In this document: positions 32,935 through 43,764 of the stretch, one piece after another
Layout of the letters: every line of letters starts with the position of its first letter
Position numbering within the stretch: position 1 is the stretch's first letter
Assembly (NCBI GenBank): GCA_026545765.1
Contig: JAIFAC010000160.1
Span: 95,080-159,079, forward strand
Length of the DNA stretch: 64,000 bases
Reading direction: 5' to 3'
Source of the DNA: Plantago major
Lineage: Eukaryota > Streptophyta > Magnoliopsida > Lamiales > Plantaginaceae
Position numbers and translations under genes: made by a program
Notes under the pieces: generated by a model
Seen by the model: the letters and a program-made list of their open reading frames with translations, nothing else
Told to the model about the DNA's origin: nothing
The model's database searches: none

Positions 32935-33296
32935 TGATGTGGAACGGATGGTGTTGAATTATATGTAGAATGTGAAGGGTCAAAGTTGTGTTTTCTTTAT
33001 TTATTAGGACCTTTTTCTTATTTACGTATGTTGGTAACAGTTAGGGTTAGGGTTTTCTACGTAGTATTTAAACACTTGTTAGTTATTTTGTCAGGGAGTT
33101 GATGATATTGAATAAAAAAAAGAGGCTTTCCTCTAAATCTATCAATTTTCGGTATTTCTGTGAAATCAACGAATCTTGATCCATCAATTCTCGGTATCTG
33201 TTGAATCAACGAGTTTTGAGTCAATTCTCGGTATTCTGTAAGAATCAACGAGTTTTGAGTTATCGTTCCTTATCTTTAGCCACGCACACTGCATCA
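32935..33296 (+). repeat. right LTR (uninterrupted)
   Basis: 362 bp, from TGATGTGGAACGGATGG to CACACTGCATCA, preceded by GCCCTGGAGAGAA and followed by CTCTT. It supplies the empty-site sequence for both insertions in the left LTR. Confidence 0.85.
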
Positions 33297-33301
33297 CTCT
33301 T

Positions 33302-34410
33302 TGGAGATTTACCACCTCCTGAGATTGTTCCCTATTTAGATAGGACTATGTAATTTTTGTTTTTGCCCTTAGACACCGAAAAAATAATCTATTTCTCCTT
33401 AAAATTACCTCGAGCCACAATACTTCTCCTCAGTTTATCTGGAAGAACAATGATCAAATTTCTAACCCATAGATATCACCAATATTAATTGTTGGATGAT
33501 TTGTATAAATTCTAGGAAGAGTACATTTTTGTCAAAGTTTCAAATATACTAGAGTTTTAATTATTTTATTCTTGAATGTAATTCGAATATAGCCAAAGCC
33601 GCTGACCTTATTTCGATTACCTTTTTATCCATGAATACTATTGGTTCTATACAAGGAGTCCAGTTTCCATTTAAGAAAACTTGAGCTCAGGACCTGAACT
33701 TGTAATCCCAAATCAACTTAGCATGTGAGTCTAACTTTTATCCTCGTTTTACGGAGTAATGAATCTAATTCCTTCACACACGTTCCTGTCTACATGAAAC
33801 TAAAGTGTCCCAGATAACGTAGGACTATTTCACCCATAGGTGAACTCTCCCTAGAACCAAAGTCAAATAGAGACACGCATTAGTTCGTCCATGTGAAGAC
33901 TAGTTAAGATTTGTAGCATCTGATTATCGATGACGATACTAATGTTGAGCCAATCACTATTCTTTTACCATTTCTTTTAAAACTTCATACTTCATATTAT
34001 TTTAAATGTCGTCAATTAATTTAAATAAAAATTCAAAAGTTACAATACTTTGGAAATAAAAAATAAAATAATTGAGAATAGACATTACAACAATTGAGAG
34101 AAACATTACACTGCATTAAATTAAAAAATACTACTATTTCTCCTCCGCGTCCTCTTTTTTGATATATAGTTGTGAAAAGAAACGAAGAAATAAAACGAAA
34201 AGAAAAGAAAGAGACGAAAGATAAGAAAATGAATTAAAAGGAAAAGATAAAATAAAAAAATTATATCTGATCGATCGAATTAATGAGACGTTTCATTGCG
34301 AATAAATTCAGACCCTCCGTAAATTCCGGAGGTTTAAGTATGTACTTAGAGAGAAGTTAACATGGATAAGATAGTTTGGAATAGCTGCCCTTACGAACTT
34401 AGAGCCAGTG
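33302..34410. other. intergenic, no gene seen
   Basis: AT-rich sequence without coding potential or recognisable repeat ends. A/G-rich stretch at about 34175-34260. Confidence 0.5.
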
Positions 34411-34419
34411 GAGGGGAAT

Positions 34420-34466
34420 CTGCTGGCACGCTCCAGCAGCGTGCCAGCAGGTTCCAGAGCTGGAAC
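34420..34466. repeat. two adjacent hairpins
   Basis: CTGCTGGCACGCT (34420-34432) pairs perfectly with AGCGTGCCAGCAG (34438-34450) across a 5-base loop. GTTCCAG-AG-CTGGAAC (34451-34466) follows directly. The context suggests the end of an unrecognised MITE. Confidence 0.7.
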
Positions 34467-34922
34467 TGGTTTCAGCTCTTTTTTTAAAAAGTTTTTTAAT
34501 GTTTTTTTTTATTTTCTAATCCTTTTCTTCATTTCTTTTCTCCTTTTCTTTTATTCTCGTGTTTTCTTTCATTGTTTGGTTTTTCTTTTTGTAGCCTTAT
34601 CTTTTAATTCTTCATTTTTATATTTTGTGTAGTGTTTTAATTTATGTAACTTTATATGTTTATTATATAGTTATATTAATAATATCTAAAAAAAATTTAT
34701 GGATTACACTTGCATATAAAATATCACATGAAAACGTCAAAATGATAAAATATTAGAATTAGAAAATTTGTGTAATGTTTTAGTTTATTGTTTTGCATTT
34801 AAATTAACGTATCTTGTGCTTTAAATTTTTAGAGTGTTGTAATTTTATTTTCAAGTATTGTAATTTTATTTTCTAGTGTAATATTTATTTACAAGTATTG
34901 TCGATTTTATTTTGAGTAACCT

Positions 34923-34996
34923 GATATACCTACAAATCAATGTTTAAGGGGACAGTCAATATGACTATCCCATTAAACATTGATTTGTAGTATATC
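34923..34996. repeat. ~35-bp inverted repeat (foldback)
   Basis: The left arm starts GATATACCTACAAATCAATG and the right arm ends CATTGATTTGTAGTATATC, with a 5-base loop and one bulge and a few mismatches near the loop. It lies in AT-rich non-coding DNA and is either a MITE remnant or a small-RNA foldback. Confidence 0.75.
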
Positions 34997-35559
34997 AAAT
35001 ATCGCTTTTTTCTAATTGTAAAATATAATGTTCTCAATTTTCATTTGGTTTGTTTTAAACTCAACTTTCTTACATAAATAAAAAAATCTTTCGTTTACAT
35101 TATTTACTGTTTCTCATACTTTATTCAATATACCTCGTTGAGCCGGATTAAACATTTACATCTTCATTATTTTGGAAGCTAGCAATTATTAATAAACGGC
35201 CGGCATATATCGGGGTGGGGGACACCTCACACTCGGTCACTAACACCAAAGTCACATCTTCAATTCCACAGGTAGCCAGCCAGCCAGCCTCCAAACCAGA
35301 ATTATTAAATGAAAAAAACAAATCTGATCAAAAAATATAACCGTTATACAGAAAAAGTCTCATATCTTATCTGACTCACTCAATATGATATGAATATGAT
35401 GATACTCCACTGAAAAACTTGCAGTACTACTACATCTTACTTTATTCCCTTTTAATTTTATTGACTTCATATTCAAAATATTGGAATTGATGAAATGATG
35501 TTTCTAATTATGTACTCAGGTTCCTTAGAAGCTGTTCAATTTTTAGTAATAGTATAATA

Positions 35560-35928
35560 CTTCATCCGTTCCATAGATTTCTTTTCATTTTTTCATTTTG
35601 TGCGTTCCATTAAAAACTTTCCATTTCCTTTTATGGAAACCCACTATCTCCATTATTAATATTTTAATATCTCTCTTTCATACTTTTTCAATTCTCTTTC
35701 TTACTTTTTACTATACACTTACTACTTCATCTATATAAACCCATTTTTTACTCAAATTTCTTAAAATTTGTGCAAAAACAAAATGGAAAGAAATTGGTGG
35801 AATGGAGGGAGTATTATATATTAAAATCATATAATTATTCATAAAATGGCAAAGAATGAAAATTGACAACTCTAACGGGACGCCTAAAATAATGAAAAAA
35901 GTGAACATGTTTTATGGGATGGAGGGAG
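35560..35928 (+). mobile_element. Stowaway-like MITE(s) upstream of LecRK
   Basis: A complete unit 35560-35811 (CTTCATCCGTTCC ... GGAATGGAGGGAG) with TA flanks is followed by a second terminal segment ending ATGGGATGGAGGGAG at 35928 with TA. The second is probably a partial or nested copy. Confidence 0.7.
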
Positions 35929-35930
35929 TA

Positions 35931-36447
35931 TATAATATTCTGTTTAAACAATAATCAGTTCATCTAATTATCTACTCCCACATGTTGTAGAAGCTGTAAA
36001 GTTTTGACTTTTTACAGTCAAAATCGAGCAACCACGAATTAATCTCAAATCGTAATGGTAAAATTTTCAATTGAACAATATTAGCCATAATACTTCATGG
36101 ATATACATTTTACATGAATTTCTAAAATCATGACAACAGTAAAAAACAACACTAAAAATATTAGTGTTGGTGCTAATATGTTTTCGACTGTAATACAATT
36201 ATAATGTTAGTCGGTTCATTTTAATTCAAATATCCGGTAATACCCGGAAACACAAATATAAAAGAAAAGAAAAAAAGAAAAAGCCAGGCACGCGCCCATT
36301 CTTGTTTAACCGTTTAACTCCCTCTTCCCACCACTCTTCTTCTCCACTCAAACCAACACACACTCTTCTGCAACTTTTCTTCCTCCTTCAATCAAATTAA
36401 TCATCATCATCATCTTCTTCTTCTCCTTGTATCAATCAAACTTGATC
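35931..36447 (+). promoter_or_regulatory. LecRK promoter and leader region
   Basis: About 500 bases with no coding sequence. AATATAAAAG at about 36256 is a plausible TATA box, about 190 bp before the ATG. A pyrimidine-rich CTTCTTCT leader follows at about 36310-36425. GTTTTGACTTTTTACAGTCAAAA near 36000-36025 contains two W-box cores (TTGAC/GTCAA) in opposite orientation, a common WRKY site arrangement in defence-receptor promoters (inference). Confidence 0.4.
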
Positions 36448-38472
36448 ATGATGAACCCAATTCAGCAGCTTGTTTGTTTACTGCTTCTTGTATGCTGCAT
36501 TTGTTGTTGCTGTAACGTTGGGTCATCACAGAATGTGAACGTCGATTTCGCCTCCTTCACACTCCGAAACCTGACCCTTCTCGGAGACTCGTATCTTCGA
36601 AACGGAGTGATCGGTCTAACCCGGGAGCAAGGCGTTCCGTCTTCCACCTCTGGTTCAGCTATCTACAACACTCCCATCCGCTTCTTCGATCCACAGACCA
36701 ACATCACAGCCTCATTCTCCACCAAATTCTCCTTCTCCATCGAAAACATCAATCCCACTTCTTCCTTCGGCGATGGCCTCACTTTCTTCCTCTCACCAGA
36801 TAACCAGACGCTCGGTAGCCCGGGAGGCTTCTTAGGCCTTGTCAACTCTTCTCAGTTGACCAAGAACAGGTTCATTGCGATTGAATTTGATACCAAATTG
36901 GATCTGCACTTCGATGATCCTGATGATAATCATGTGGGTTTGGATATTGATAGCTTGATTTCGATCAAAACTGCCAATCTTGGTCGATCTTTGATTCATC
37001 TCAAGTCAGGGAATTTCGTTACTACTTGGATTGATTACTCAAACGACAACAAGAAACTGCAGGTTTTCATGAGCTATTCGACTTTGAAGCCGCAAGAATC
37101 GGTTGTGGATGTCGAGATCGATCTCTCTGGGTATTTTAAGGAGTTTATGTTTGTGGGTTTCTCTGCTTCTACTGAAGGGAGCACAGAGGTTCACCATGTT
37201 CAGAATTGGGGATTTCAAACCCTAGGGTTTCGTCACCTTAGGATGAATCGTAATCGTACCCATCCGCCTTACAATGTTTCTGACGATTCTGTGCCTCCTG
37301 TGAAGGTTGTGATGGGTTCTGATTCGAGGAGCCACCGGATTGGGTTAGGGCTCGGGATAGGGTTCCCGGCTTTCTTTTTCGTTCTGCTTGTGTTGTTGGG
37401 TTTCATTTCTGTGAGGAAATGGCATGCCAGGACCCGAATAGAACGTGGCACGGAAGTGCTTATTACCGGGCCTAAGCAGTTTGGTTACAAGGAATTGAAG
37501 TCTGCTACTAGAGGGTTTCACCCGAGCAGGATTTTGGGACATGGGGCGTTCGGCACTGTTTACAAGGCTTATTTCGTGGAGACAGGAGCTATCGCAGCTG
37601 TAAAGAGGTCGAAACACTCCCACGAGGGGAAAACAGAGTTTTTAGCTGAGTTGTCGATTATAGCTTGTTTGAGGCACAAAAACTTAGTTCAGCTTCTGGG
37701 TTGGTGTGTTGAAAAAGGCGAGCTGTTGCTTGTTTACGAGTTTATGCCTAATGGGAGTCTAGATAATGTTCTGTACCATGACTATGAAAATGGGGGTATC
37801 AATCCGCTGAAATGGAGCTTTAGATACAATATCGCACTTGGGCTTGCCTCAGCTTTGGCCTATTTGCATCAAGAATGTGAGCAGCAAGTGATTCACAGAG
37901 ATATCAAGACTAGTAACATACTGCTGGATGTTAACTGTAATGCGAGGTTAGGTGATTTTGGGTTGGCGAGACTGATGGATCACGGTAAAAGCCCTGTGTC
38001 GACTCTTACTGCTGGAACAATGGGGTATCTAGCTCCTGAATATCTCCAGTACGGAACAGCCACTGACAAGACGGATGTTTTCAGTTATGGAGTCGTGATA
38101 CTTGAACTTGCTTGTGGAAGGAGGCCGATTGAAAGAGAAGGCGAAACGCAGAGGATGGTGAACCTGGTGGACTGGGTGTGGAGACTTTATTCTAAAGGGA
38201 ATGTTGTGCTAGCTGCAGATGAACGGATGAAGGGTGAATTCGAAGAATTGGAGATGAAGAGACTGTTGCTTGTGGGTTTGAGCTGTGCGAATCCGGACAG
38301 TTCGGAACGGCCTTGCATGAGGAGAGTGTTTCAGATTCTTAACAATGAAGCTGAGCCTGTTATGGTACCAAAGGTGAAGCCATGTCTTACATTCTCCAAC
38401 AGTTTGCCATTAAGTATCAATGAAATTGTTTCAGATTTTGAAGAGTCTGAGGTTGGGATCAGAGTTGATTGA
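36448..38472 (+). CDS. L-type lectin-domain receptor kinase (LecRK-VIII type)
   Basis: A single intact exon of 674 residues. The ATG at 36448 (MMNPIQQL) is the first in frame. A hydrophobic, Cys-rich signal peptide (residues about 1-27) precedes a legume-lectin domain (about 30-260) with EFDT at 146-149 and NHVG at 161-164, the Mn/Ca-binding region. A juxtamembrane linker leads to a membrane helix (about 298-321) and a kinase domain (about 358-635): glycine loop GHGAFG 364-369, Lys386, HRD 483-485 with Lys487, DFG 503-505, APE 529-531. All catalytic residues are present, so it is an active RD-type Ser/Thr kinase by sequence. The family senses extracellular ligands at the plasma membrane in defence, ROS and development. 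The lectin-kinase layout and lack of introns agree, and the kinase resembles clade VIII. Exact orthology is not resolvable by eye. Confidence 0.95.
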   Translation: MMNPIQQLVCLLLLVCCICCCCNVGSSQNVNVDFASFTLRNLTLLGDSYLRNGVIGLTREQGVPSSTSGSAIYNTPIRFFDPQTNITASFSTKFSFSIENINPTSSFGDGLTFFLSPDNQTLGSPGGFLGLVNSSQLTKNRFIAIEFDTKLDLHFDDPDDNHVGLDIDSLISIKTANLGRSLIHLKSGNFVTTWIDYSNDNKKLQVFMSYSTLKPQESVVDVEIDLSGYFKEFMFVGFSASTEGSTEVHHVQNWGFQTLGFRHLRMNRNRTHPPYNVSDDSVPPVKVVMGSDSRSHRIGLGLGIGFPAFFFVLLVLLGFISVRKWHARTRIERGTEVLITGPKQFGYKELKSATRGFHPSRILGHGAFGTVYKAYFVETGAIAAVKRSKHSHEGKTEFLAELSIIACLRHKNLVQLLGWCVEKGELLLVYEFMPNGSLDNVLYHDYENGGINPLKWSFRYNIALGLASALAYLHQECEQQVIHRDIKTSNILLDVNCNARLGDFGLARLMDHGKSPVSTLTAGTMGYLAPEYLQYGTATDKTDVFSYGVVILELACGRRPIEREGETQRMVNLVDWVWRLYSKGNVVLAADERMKGEFEELEMKRLLLVGLSCANPDSSERPCMRRVFQILNNEAEPVMVPKVKPCLTFSNSLPLSINEIVSDFEESEVGIRVD

Positions 38473-38856
38473 ATTTAGTGAAATATGGCTTAATTCTTTT
38501 GTTTGTTTCTATACATGAGTCTGACTGTTTATAGGTTGCTACTAGTTTAAGGCGATTGTTGTTTGATTTGATCTATGTATACAGTGAAATTCGTGAGAGA
38601 TATAGCTGGAGTTCAATGCCTTTCCATTGAACTAGCTGACTACTGGTCATCTTCTCAATTTCATTATTTTACATCTGATTTGTTATACCAGTTTGAGGCT
38701 GGATTATTCCTTGCAATTCCTAATAACTTACGGAGTCTTTCGCATTCGATTCAAAACTCAACTTGAGTTAAAATTTGAAATTGATGAATAGTAACTCGAT
38801 CGGAGTTAGATTTTTAAAAGTTTTTTAATTGATATTGGATTGTATTTTTTATAGTA
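38473..38856 (+). other. LecRK 3' region
   Basis: A putative 3' UTR rich in T (TTGTTTGTTTC), then non-coding sequence up to the inverted repeat at 38857. No clear AATAAA close to the stop. Confidence 0.35.
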
Positions 38857-39042
38857 GTCATCTATTTTAATTGTATTACATAAGATACTCAATTTTGTTT
38901 TTATTATGAACGAATACTCAACTATTAATTTTGTCTCACATAAGGTACTCATCAATTTTAATTGTATCACATAAGATACTCAACTTTATTTTTGTCATGA
39001 ACGAGTACTCAACTATTAATTTTTTATCACAAAAGGTACCCC
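38857..39042. repeat. left arm of inverted ~92-bp-unit repeat array
   Basis: Two units of (CATCTATTTTAATTGTATYACATAAGATACTCAA...), each with TATGAACGA.TACTCAACTATTAATTTT. It is the reverse complement of the array at 52529-52843. The pair brackets the nested stack between them and looks like the long terminal inverted repeats of an older DNA element. The outermost left end is eroded. Confidence 0.7.
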
Positions 39043-39698
39043 GATGAATTCTTCCCCGGAAAATAACGTGTCGTGCGCCTCAACTGAATTAGAGCATGGA
39101 CATTTTAGCATTTATCCATTTTTTGTAATGAAATTCAAATTGCAGATAACCATAGAAAAATTTACAATTTTTTTTGTGTTAGCAACAAGTCATCTTTCAT
39201 TCATTATGAAAATCAGGAAATCAGAAAAGCTGAGTAACAAGTCACAACACAGCAAAAAAACTTCTCAAAAGGGAACACTAAGACCCTCACTACCGGTCTA
39301 TCATAACCTTTAATCCGGGACTTGAATAACCCGGTTCTCATGATTCAAAACTCCTTCGATTGAAACAAACCATAGGCATGAAAACAATTGGACAATGATG
39401 GTTTGATTGCATGCTTGCAGCCAACACATGTGACATAATAATCTCAACCTACTCAATTGCTAATGATAAGATTTGAAATTAAAAAATTGTTGGAAGTTGA
39501 GCGGCTCAACTTGAGCCCCAAGGTTAAACGGGAAGAAGGATGATTAAAGAATTTTAATTGATTTTTGTTAGAAATTAGAACTATTGATCCGGGATTGGTA
39601 CTTTGGACAAATTTCAGACGATGTTGACTATGGTATTGAGTCAACAACGTTTTCAACAGTAAACGACAGCAGTGAACACAGTAACGAACAGATCAGTT
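39043..39698. other. inner sequence of the flanked older element
   Basis: About 650 bases between the left inverted array and the copia LTR. No coding sequence. GGCTCAACTTGAGCC (39503-39517) is a short palindrome, and GTTGACT/AGTCAAC phrases recur at about 39622-39645. Confidence 0.4.
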
Positions 39699-40417
39699 TG
39701 CAGCGGATAAAAATACTGAACACCACAGATAAATTCTAGCTAGTATATATAAAATATACTGACCGTGCCGTAGACTAAATTTCCACTATCAAGAAAAGTA
39801 GAATTACAAAAATTACGTTTAACCAATCACAAAACGATTGATTAAACTGCAAACATTAGACCTAGAATAGACAAACAAAACCTATTCTAGTTCGACTCCA
39901 CTAAAGTAAATCTCAATCCTTAGAGACTACTCACAGAGAAATCGATATCAATGTCTAGTAAAGCAAGAAAACCTAAATCTCAATAATATGAATCGATGAT
40001 GATCAAAGGCGTAGACTTCTTGCAAACGTTCTTCTTCTATTTATGCTTGAGCGCTTCGATCAGCAAAGAAGAACGCTGAATATCTTTTGCCAGCTTCTTG
40101 CGTTATGTCAGAAGGAAACTTTCCTTGAGTTTTATCTTCACAAATCTTGTTTCCTTCTTGCTTCAAATTCATTCCTTGTGTCCAAAACAACACAAACTCT
40201 TTCCTTATTCCCAAAGACATCGACCAGCTCCTTCCTTTTAATTGTTCTTGCTTTTTCCTTGAGGCCCAAACTAGCCAAGCTAAGTCCATCAAACAGTGTT
40301 CAAGCCCAACTTGATATTTCCTACAAAATATCCATAGAAAAACAACTAAAATTGTAACCGGTTAATAAATGAAGAAAGGCCGAATTAATAAAACAAGTGC
40401 AATAAATCGCACTTTCA
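39699..40417 (-). repeat. 3' LTR of copia element C
   Basis: 719 bp, nearly identical in order and spacing to 51703-52421. The polypurine tract lies just outside its upper-coordinate end (40418-40428). Confidence 0.85.
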
Positions 40418-41099
40418 ATCTCCCCCTTGACTCTTGCCTTTCTTCACAAAAACCAAAACAAAGTAGTTAGTAGGAAAAAAAAAAGATAATATCAAGCAAC
40501 TCCCCCTTAATACAAAATACCAAGAGTTCAATTGAACAAAACATTCTCCCCCTTTTTGTGAGGAAAGAAAGAAAATAAAGTTCTTTGAAAACTTCAACAT
40601 CTTTGGTAATCTGTTGAGGACCTGCAGAAAAAGTACCAATGCGGAGAAATGATGTTGACTCACATTATCGTCAACACTGGAAAAGGTGGTAGCAGAAGCA
40701 GGAATAGAGGTTGGATCAGCTGGAGGGCAGTGTTAGGATAAGAGTGGATGGTCATTTACACAACTTACAAGATAAGTCATGATGGTTGTTGTTGGGTTTG
40801 TGCTAGAAAGATTCACCTATCAAAGCATACAAACTGTAGACAACTGTTAATTGAGGATTAAAGTAGCAAGTAGTACAGTTATCTGTCGAGTCAAAGAAAT
40901 CAGATAAAATTAGACAATCCTTAGGGAGGTTGACTAAAAATCTTAACTCCAACATGGTGACTTTTCAAGCAGGAACAAATGCAAACCCATGGAACTACAA
41001 GACACATCTACTCCCCCTCGAACCCAAAAACAAGCAAAACAGGAAAGAAAAGACACATCAACACAAAAAATAAGGCATATAAAGTCTCTGTTGAACTGA
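40418..41099 (-). other. element C sequence between 3' LTR and CACTA
   Basis: Non-coding remnant of the retrotransposon's 3' untranslated part. It has several CCCCCTT/CTCCCCC purine-pyrimidine tracts (40427, 40500, 40546, 41010), which are repeated polypurine-like motifs. No gene. Confidence 0.5.
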
Positions 41100-41114
41100 C
41101 ACTACAAGAAAAAT

Positions 41115-41410
41115 CAGGTTTAGGGACGGATTTATCCGTCCCTAAACTACCCGATCGTCCCTAATCCGTTAGGGACGGATAGGACGCCGCCTTAAACAGG
41201 CGTCTCTAACCGTTAGGGACGGATATATTATCCGTCCACAACTTGACGGATTTTATCCGTCCCCTAATTAAACACCATTAGAGGCGGATAATATCCGTCT
41301 CTAATGGTCATTGTGGGGACGGATAAATCCGTCCCTAATCCGTCTCTAAGGTTAGGGGCGGATAAATCCATCCAATCAGCAGGATGGTTTAGGGCGGATT
41401 TATCCGTCAA
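41115..41410. repeat. left subterminal GGGACGGAT repeats of CACTA
   Basis: At least ten direct and inverted copies of the TTAGGGACGGATAA core in 300 bp, forming potential hairpins. The transposase of this superfamily binds such arrays. Confidence 0.85.
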
Positions 41411-42596
41411 ATGCTATTTTTTAATTTTTTTAATTTTTATGTTTTTACATTTCACTGTTTCTACAATGTAGTCGTAGATAATATACCCGAAAGTGATAAA
41501 ATTGCATTAATTAAAATAGAGATTCGATAAAATATCTGAACAAAAGACTAAATATCCGAATAAAATGAATAGTGTGAAAAGTATGTATCTAGAACAACGT
41601 AAGTACATGAGCATCTAAGAACCGGAGGAGGCGGTGGTTGTTGGTTCATGCGAACATCATTGTGTCATCTCATCCATCCGACGAGTGATATGAGCTTCTT
41701 TGCTCTAGAAGTTGATCGATCGTTTGCTTGAGAGGATTCATCGGCTCATTCACCGCTCTTGAGTGTAGAAATTTTCATGTGATGAGTATACTGCTGCGAC
41801 ACGGGAGAAGCTACCGCGGGTGTCGATGAAGGGCCCAATGCCGAGCCCATACACTCGACCCCTTAGCGTCCATCGGATTAACTTGGAAGAATATTTGGTC
41901 CGCTCTCATTGTGAGTTCATGACCATCGATCATCCTCTCCTCCATAATCCGCTCCACCTCGATCTACAATAGTGTAGTGCATACGAAATGAGATCTGATT
42001 TTAGGAAGATACGCTCGAGCCATAATATACACAAATATAAATGTGAACCTTAACAAAGAAACATACCCCAATTTGCTCCTAGGATCATCCACATGCCATT
42101 CTTCATTTTGCCTTCTTGAAGTGGTGAAGAAGCGATAGTGGGCTCCCGCATGGAGCTGAAGAACATGCAAACAAGTAGAAAGTTGTTAGAAATGAAAGCA
42201 AAAAACATAAGTACAAATCATATTGCAAGTCAGAAATAACATATATACTAACCGACATCTGGCGGTCTGTAACAACAGCCCGCGACCCATAATGATGCGG
42301 AGGTGCACTGTACCATCTCGGCGCCTCGGTCGCGGTTCGCTCTGTTCTTCTCCGCCATGTCCATGACCAAAGGATCTCTCGATTACTCCACCAGCGTGCC
42401 CACTCATCATCCCCATCCACGTGGCTTTACCCAGAGGCTTTCATGTTGCAAACCATCCTCTTATAACACTCGACCCAACAGGTCTAAAGCAGGCCACGGT
42501 TGGGGAATGAGGGCATTAGAATAGTAGTACTTCTACAACATTTCCATAAGTAGCAAGCCCAAATAGATTAATGAAAATGGAATTTAAAGTAAACAC

Positions 42597-42975
42597 AAGT
42601 ACAGTGGCTAACATACCACGAAATCAGCACAACAAGTTCAGTAATGGTGACTAACATATCACCCAAGTACAGTGGCTAACATACCACGAAATCAACACAG
42701 TGTGAAAGAACAGTGACTAACATATCACTCAATTACAGTGGCTAACATACCACTCAAATTGTCCTAAAATTTACTAACACAATGGTGACTAACATATCAC
42801 CCAATCTGTGGCTAACATACCACGAAATCGGACAACAAGTTCGAGAATGGTGACTAACATATCACCCAAGTACAAGCTAACATACCACTCAAATTGTCCT
42901 AAAATTTACTAACACAATGGTGACTAACATATCACCCCAGGACAGTGGCTAACATACCACTCAATCAGCACAACA
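42597..42975. repeat. minisatellite inside CACTA
   Basis: Alternating phrases GTGGCTAACATACCACGAAAT and GGTGACTAACATATCACC recur about six times in units of roughly 65-90 bp. Each phrase contains a small palindrome (GTGG..CCAC, GGTGA..TCACC), so the array forms serial hairpins. Non-coding, probably intronic or a spacer. Confidence 0.8.
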
Positions 42976-43560
42976 AGTCAAAGAACATGGATAAAGCTTT
43001 GTAACATTTAAGCTTACCCGCATCTCATCAAAATAATGATGCTTCATCCTCTCCGGGAGCGTAGACCACTTCTCCCCTCCTTCACCCGGCTTCTCCCTTC
43101 GAAGTCTTATAATCTTACCAAGATTTTCGGAGGCACCCGGTGGCCAAAGCCTGTTACAAATGAGATAGACATGAAACAACCTTTATTAGTATATTCATGT
43201 AACATTTAGTAATTATCTGAAGTTATGTTCTACAAATGCATAATACTTACTTCTTCCCGTTCGGGAACAAAACCGGCTTCCCATTCCAACTAGCAAGGGT
43301 GTCGAGCGGTGTAGGACACCGTCGGAGGATAAGTCGGCAAACATGGGTGGCGTCCCACGCTCGAGCTGGGAGTCTCGAGCACTGTGTTGTGAACTCCCGA
43401 TGTCATAACCCCAAGAACTACCCGCATCAGACCACTACTAGTACCACTAATGGCGGTGGGCCGGTATGTGGACCTCCTATGCCTCGGCATCTGCAAATTC
43501 ATACAACAAGTGTTAGTAAGAAAGACGAGATGAATTGGCAGGTAAAACATATATAATAGA
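42961..43560 (-). pseudogene. second CACTA-encoded frame, fragmentary
   Basis: Minus-strand open pieces include WPPGASENLGKIIRLRREKP and KWSTLPERMKHHYFDEM. The latter recalls the small second protein (TNPA-like/plant transposase) of CACTA elements, where a KHHYF-type motif is common. Other pieces (43550-43290) are Thr/Ser-rich. Frames are broken; assignment mainly from position. Confidence 0.4.
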
Positions 43561-43764
43561 CACTTAATAAAGCATATATAACAAGTTGTAGTAACAAGTT
43601 GTAATCAAGAACCACCAGTATACACATACCCTCGTCCTCCTCGCCTGGTTAAGTACACATATTGGTCTTCATGCATTTCGATGTACTCATCAGAGCATGT
43701 ACAACATTTCTCATTTTCATCAACAACCTCTTCTTGGTACGAGTTGGTAATTGAGTCGTCCTTC

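Larger units (their letters stand above)
30722..33296 (+). mobile_element. short non-autonomous LTR retrotransposon with CTCTT target duplication
   Basis: The left LTR (30722-31967) and right LTR (32935-33296) share TGATG(T/G)GGAACG(G/A)ATGG at the start, a TATA-like TATTTAAACAC, and TCTTTAGCCAC....CATCA at the end. CTCTT flanks both sides (30717-30721, 33297-33301). A purine-rich tract (TGGAGAGAA) precedes the right LTR and a degenerate PBS-like GGAGTATCA follows the left one. The internal region is under 1 kb with no gag or pol, so it depends on a partner. The GAATGATGTGG-type junction resembles Ty3/gypsy elements (inference). Confidence 0.85.
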
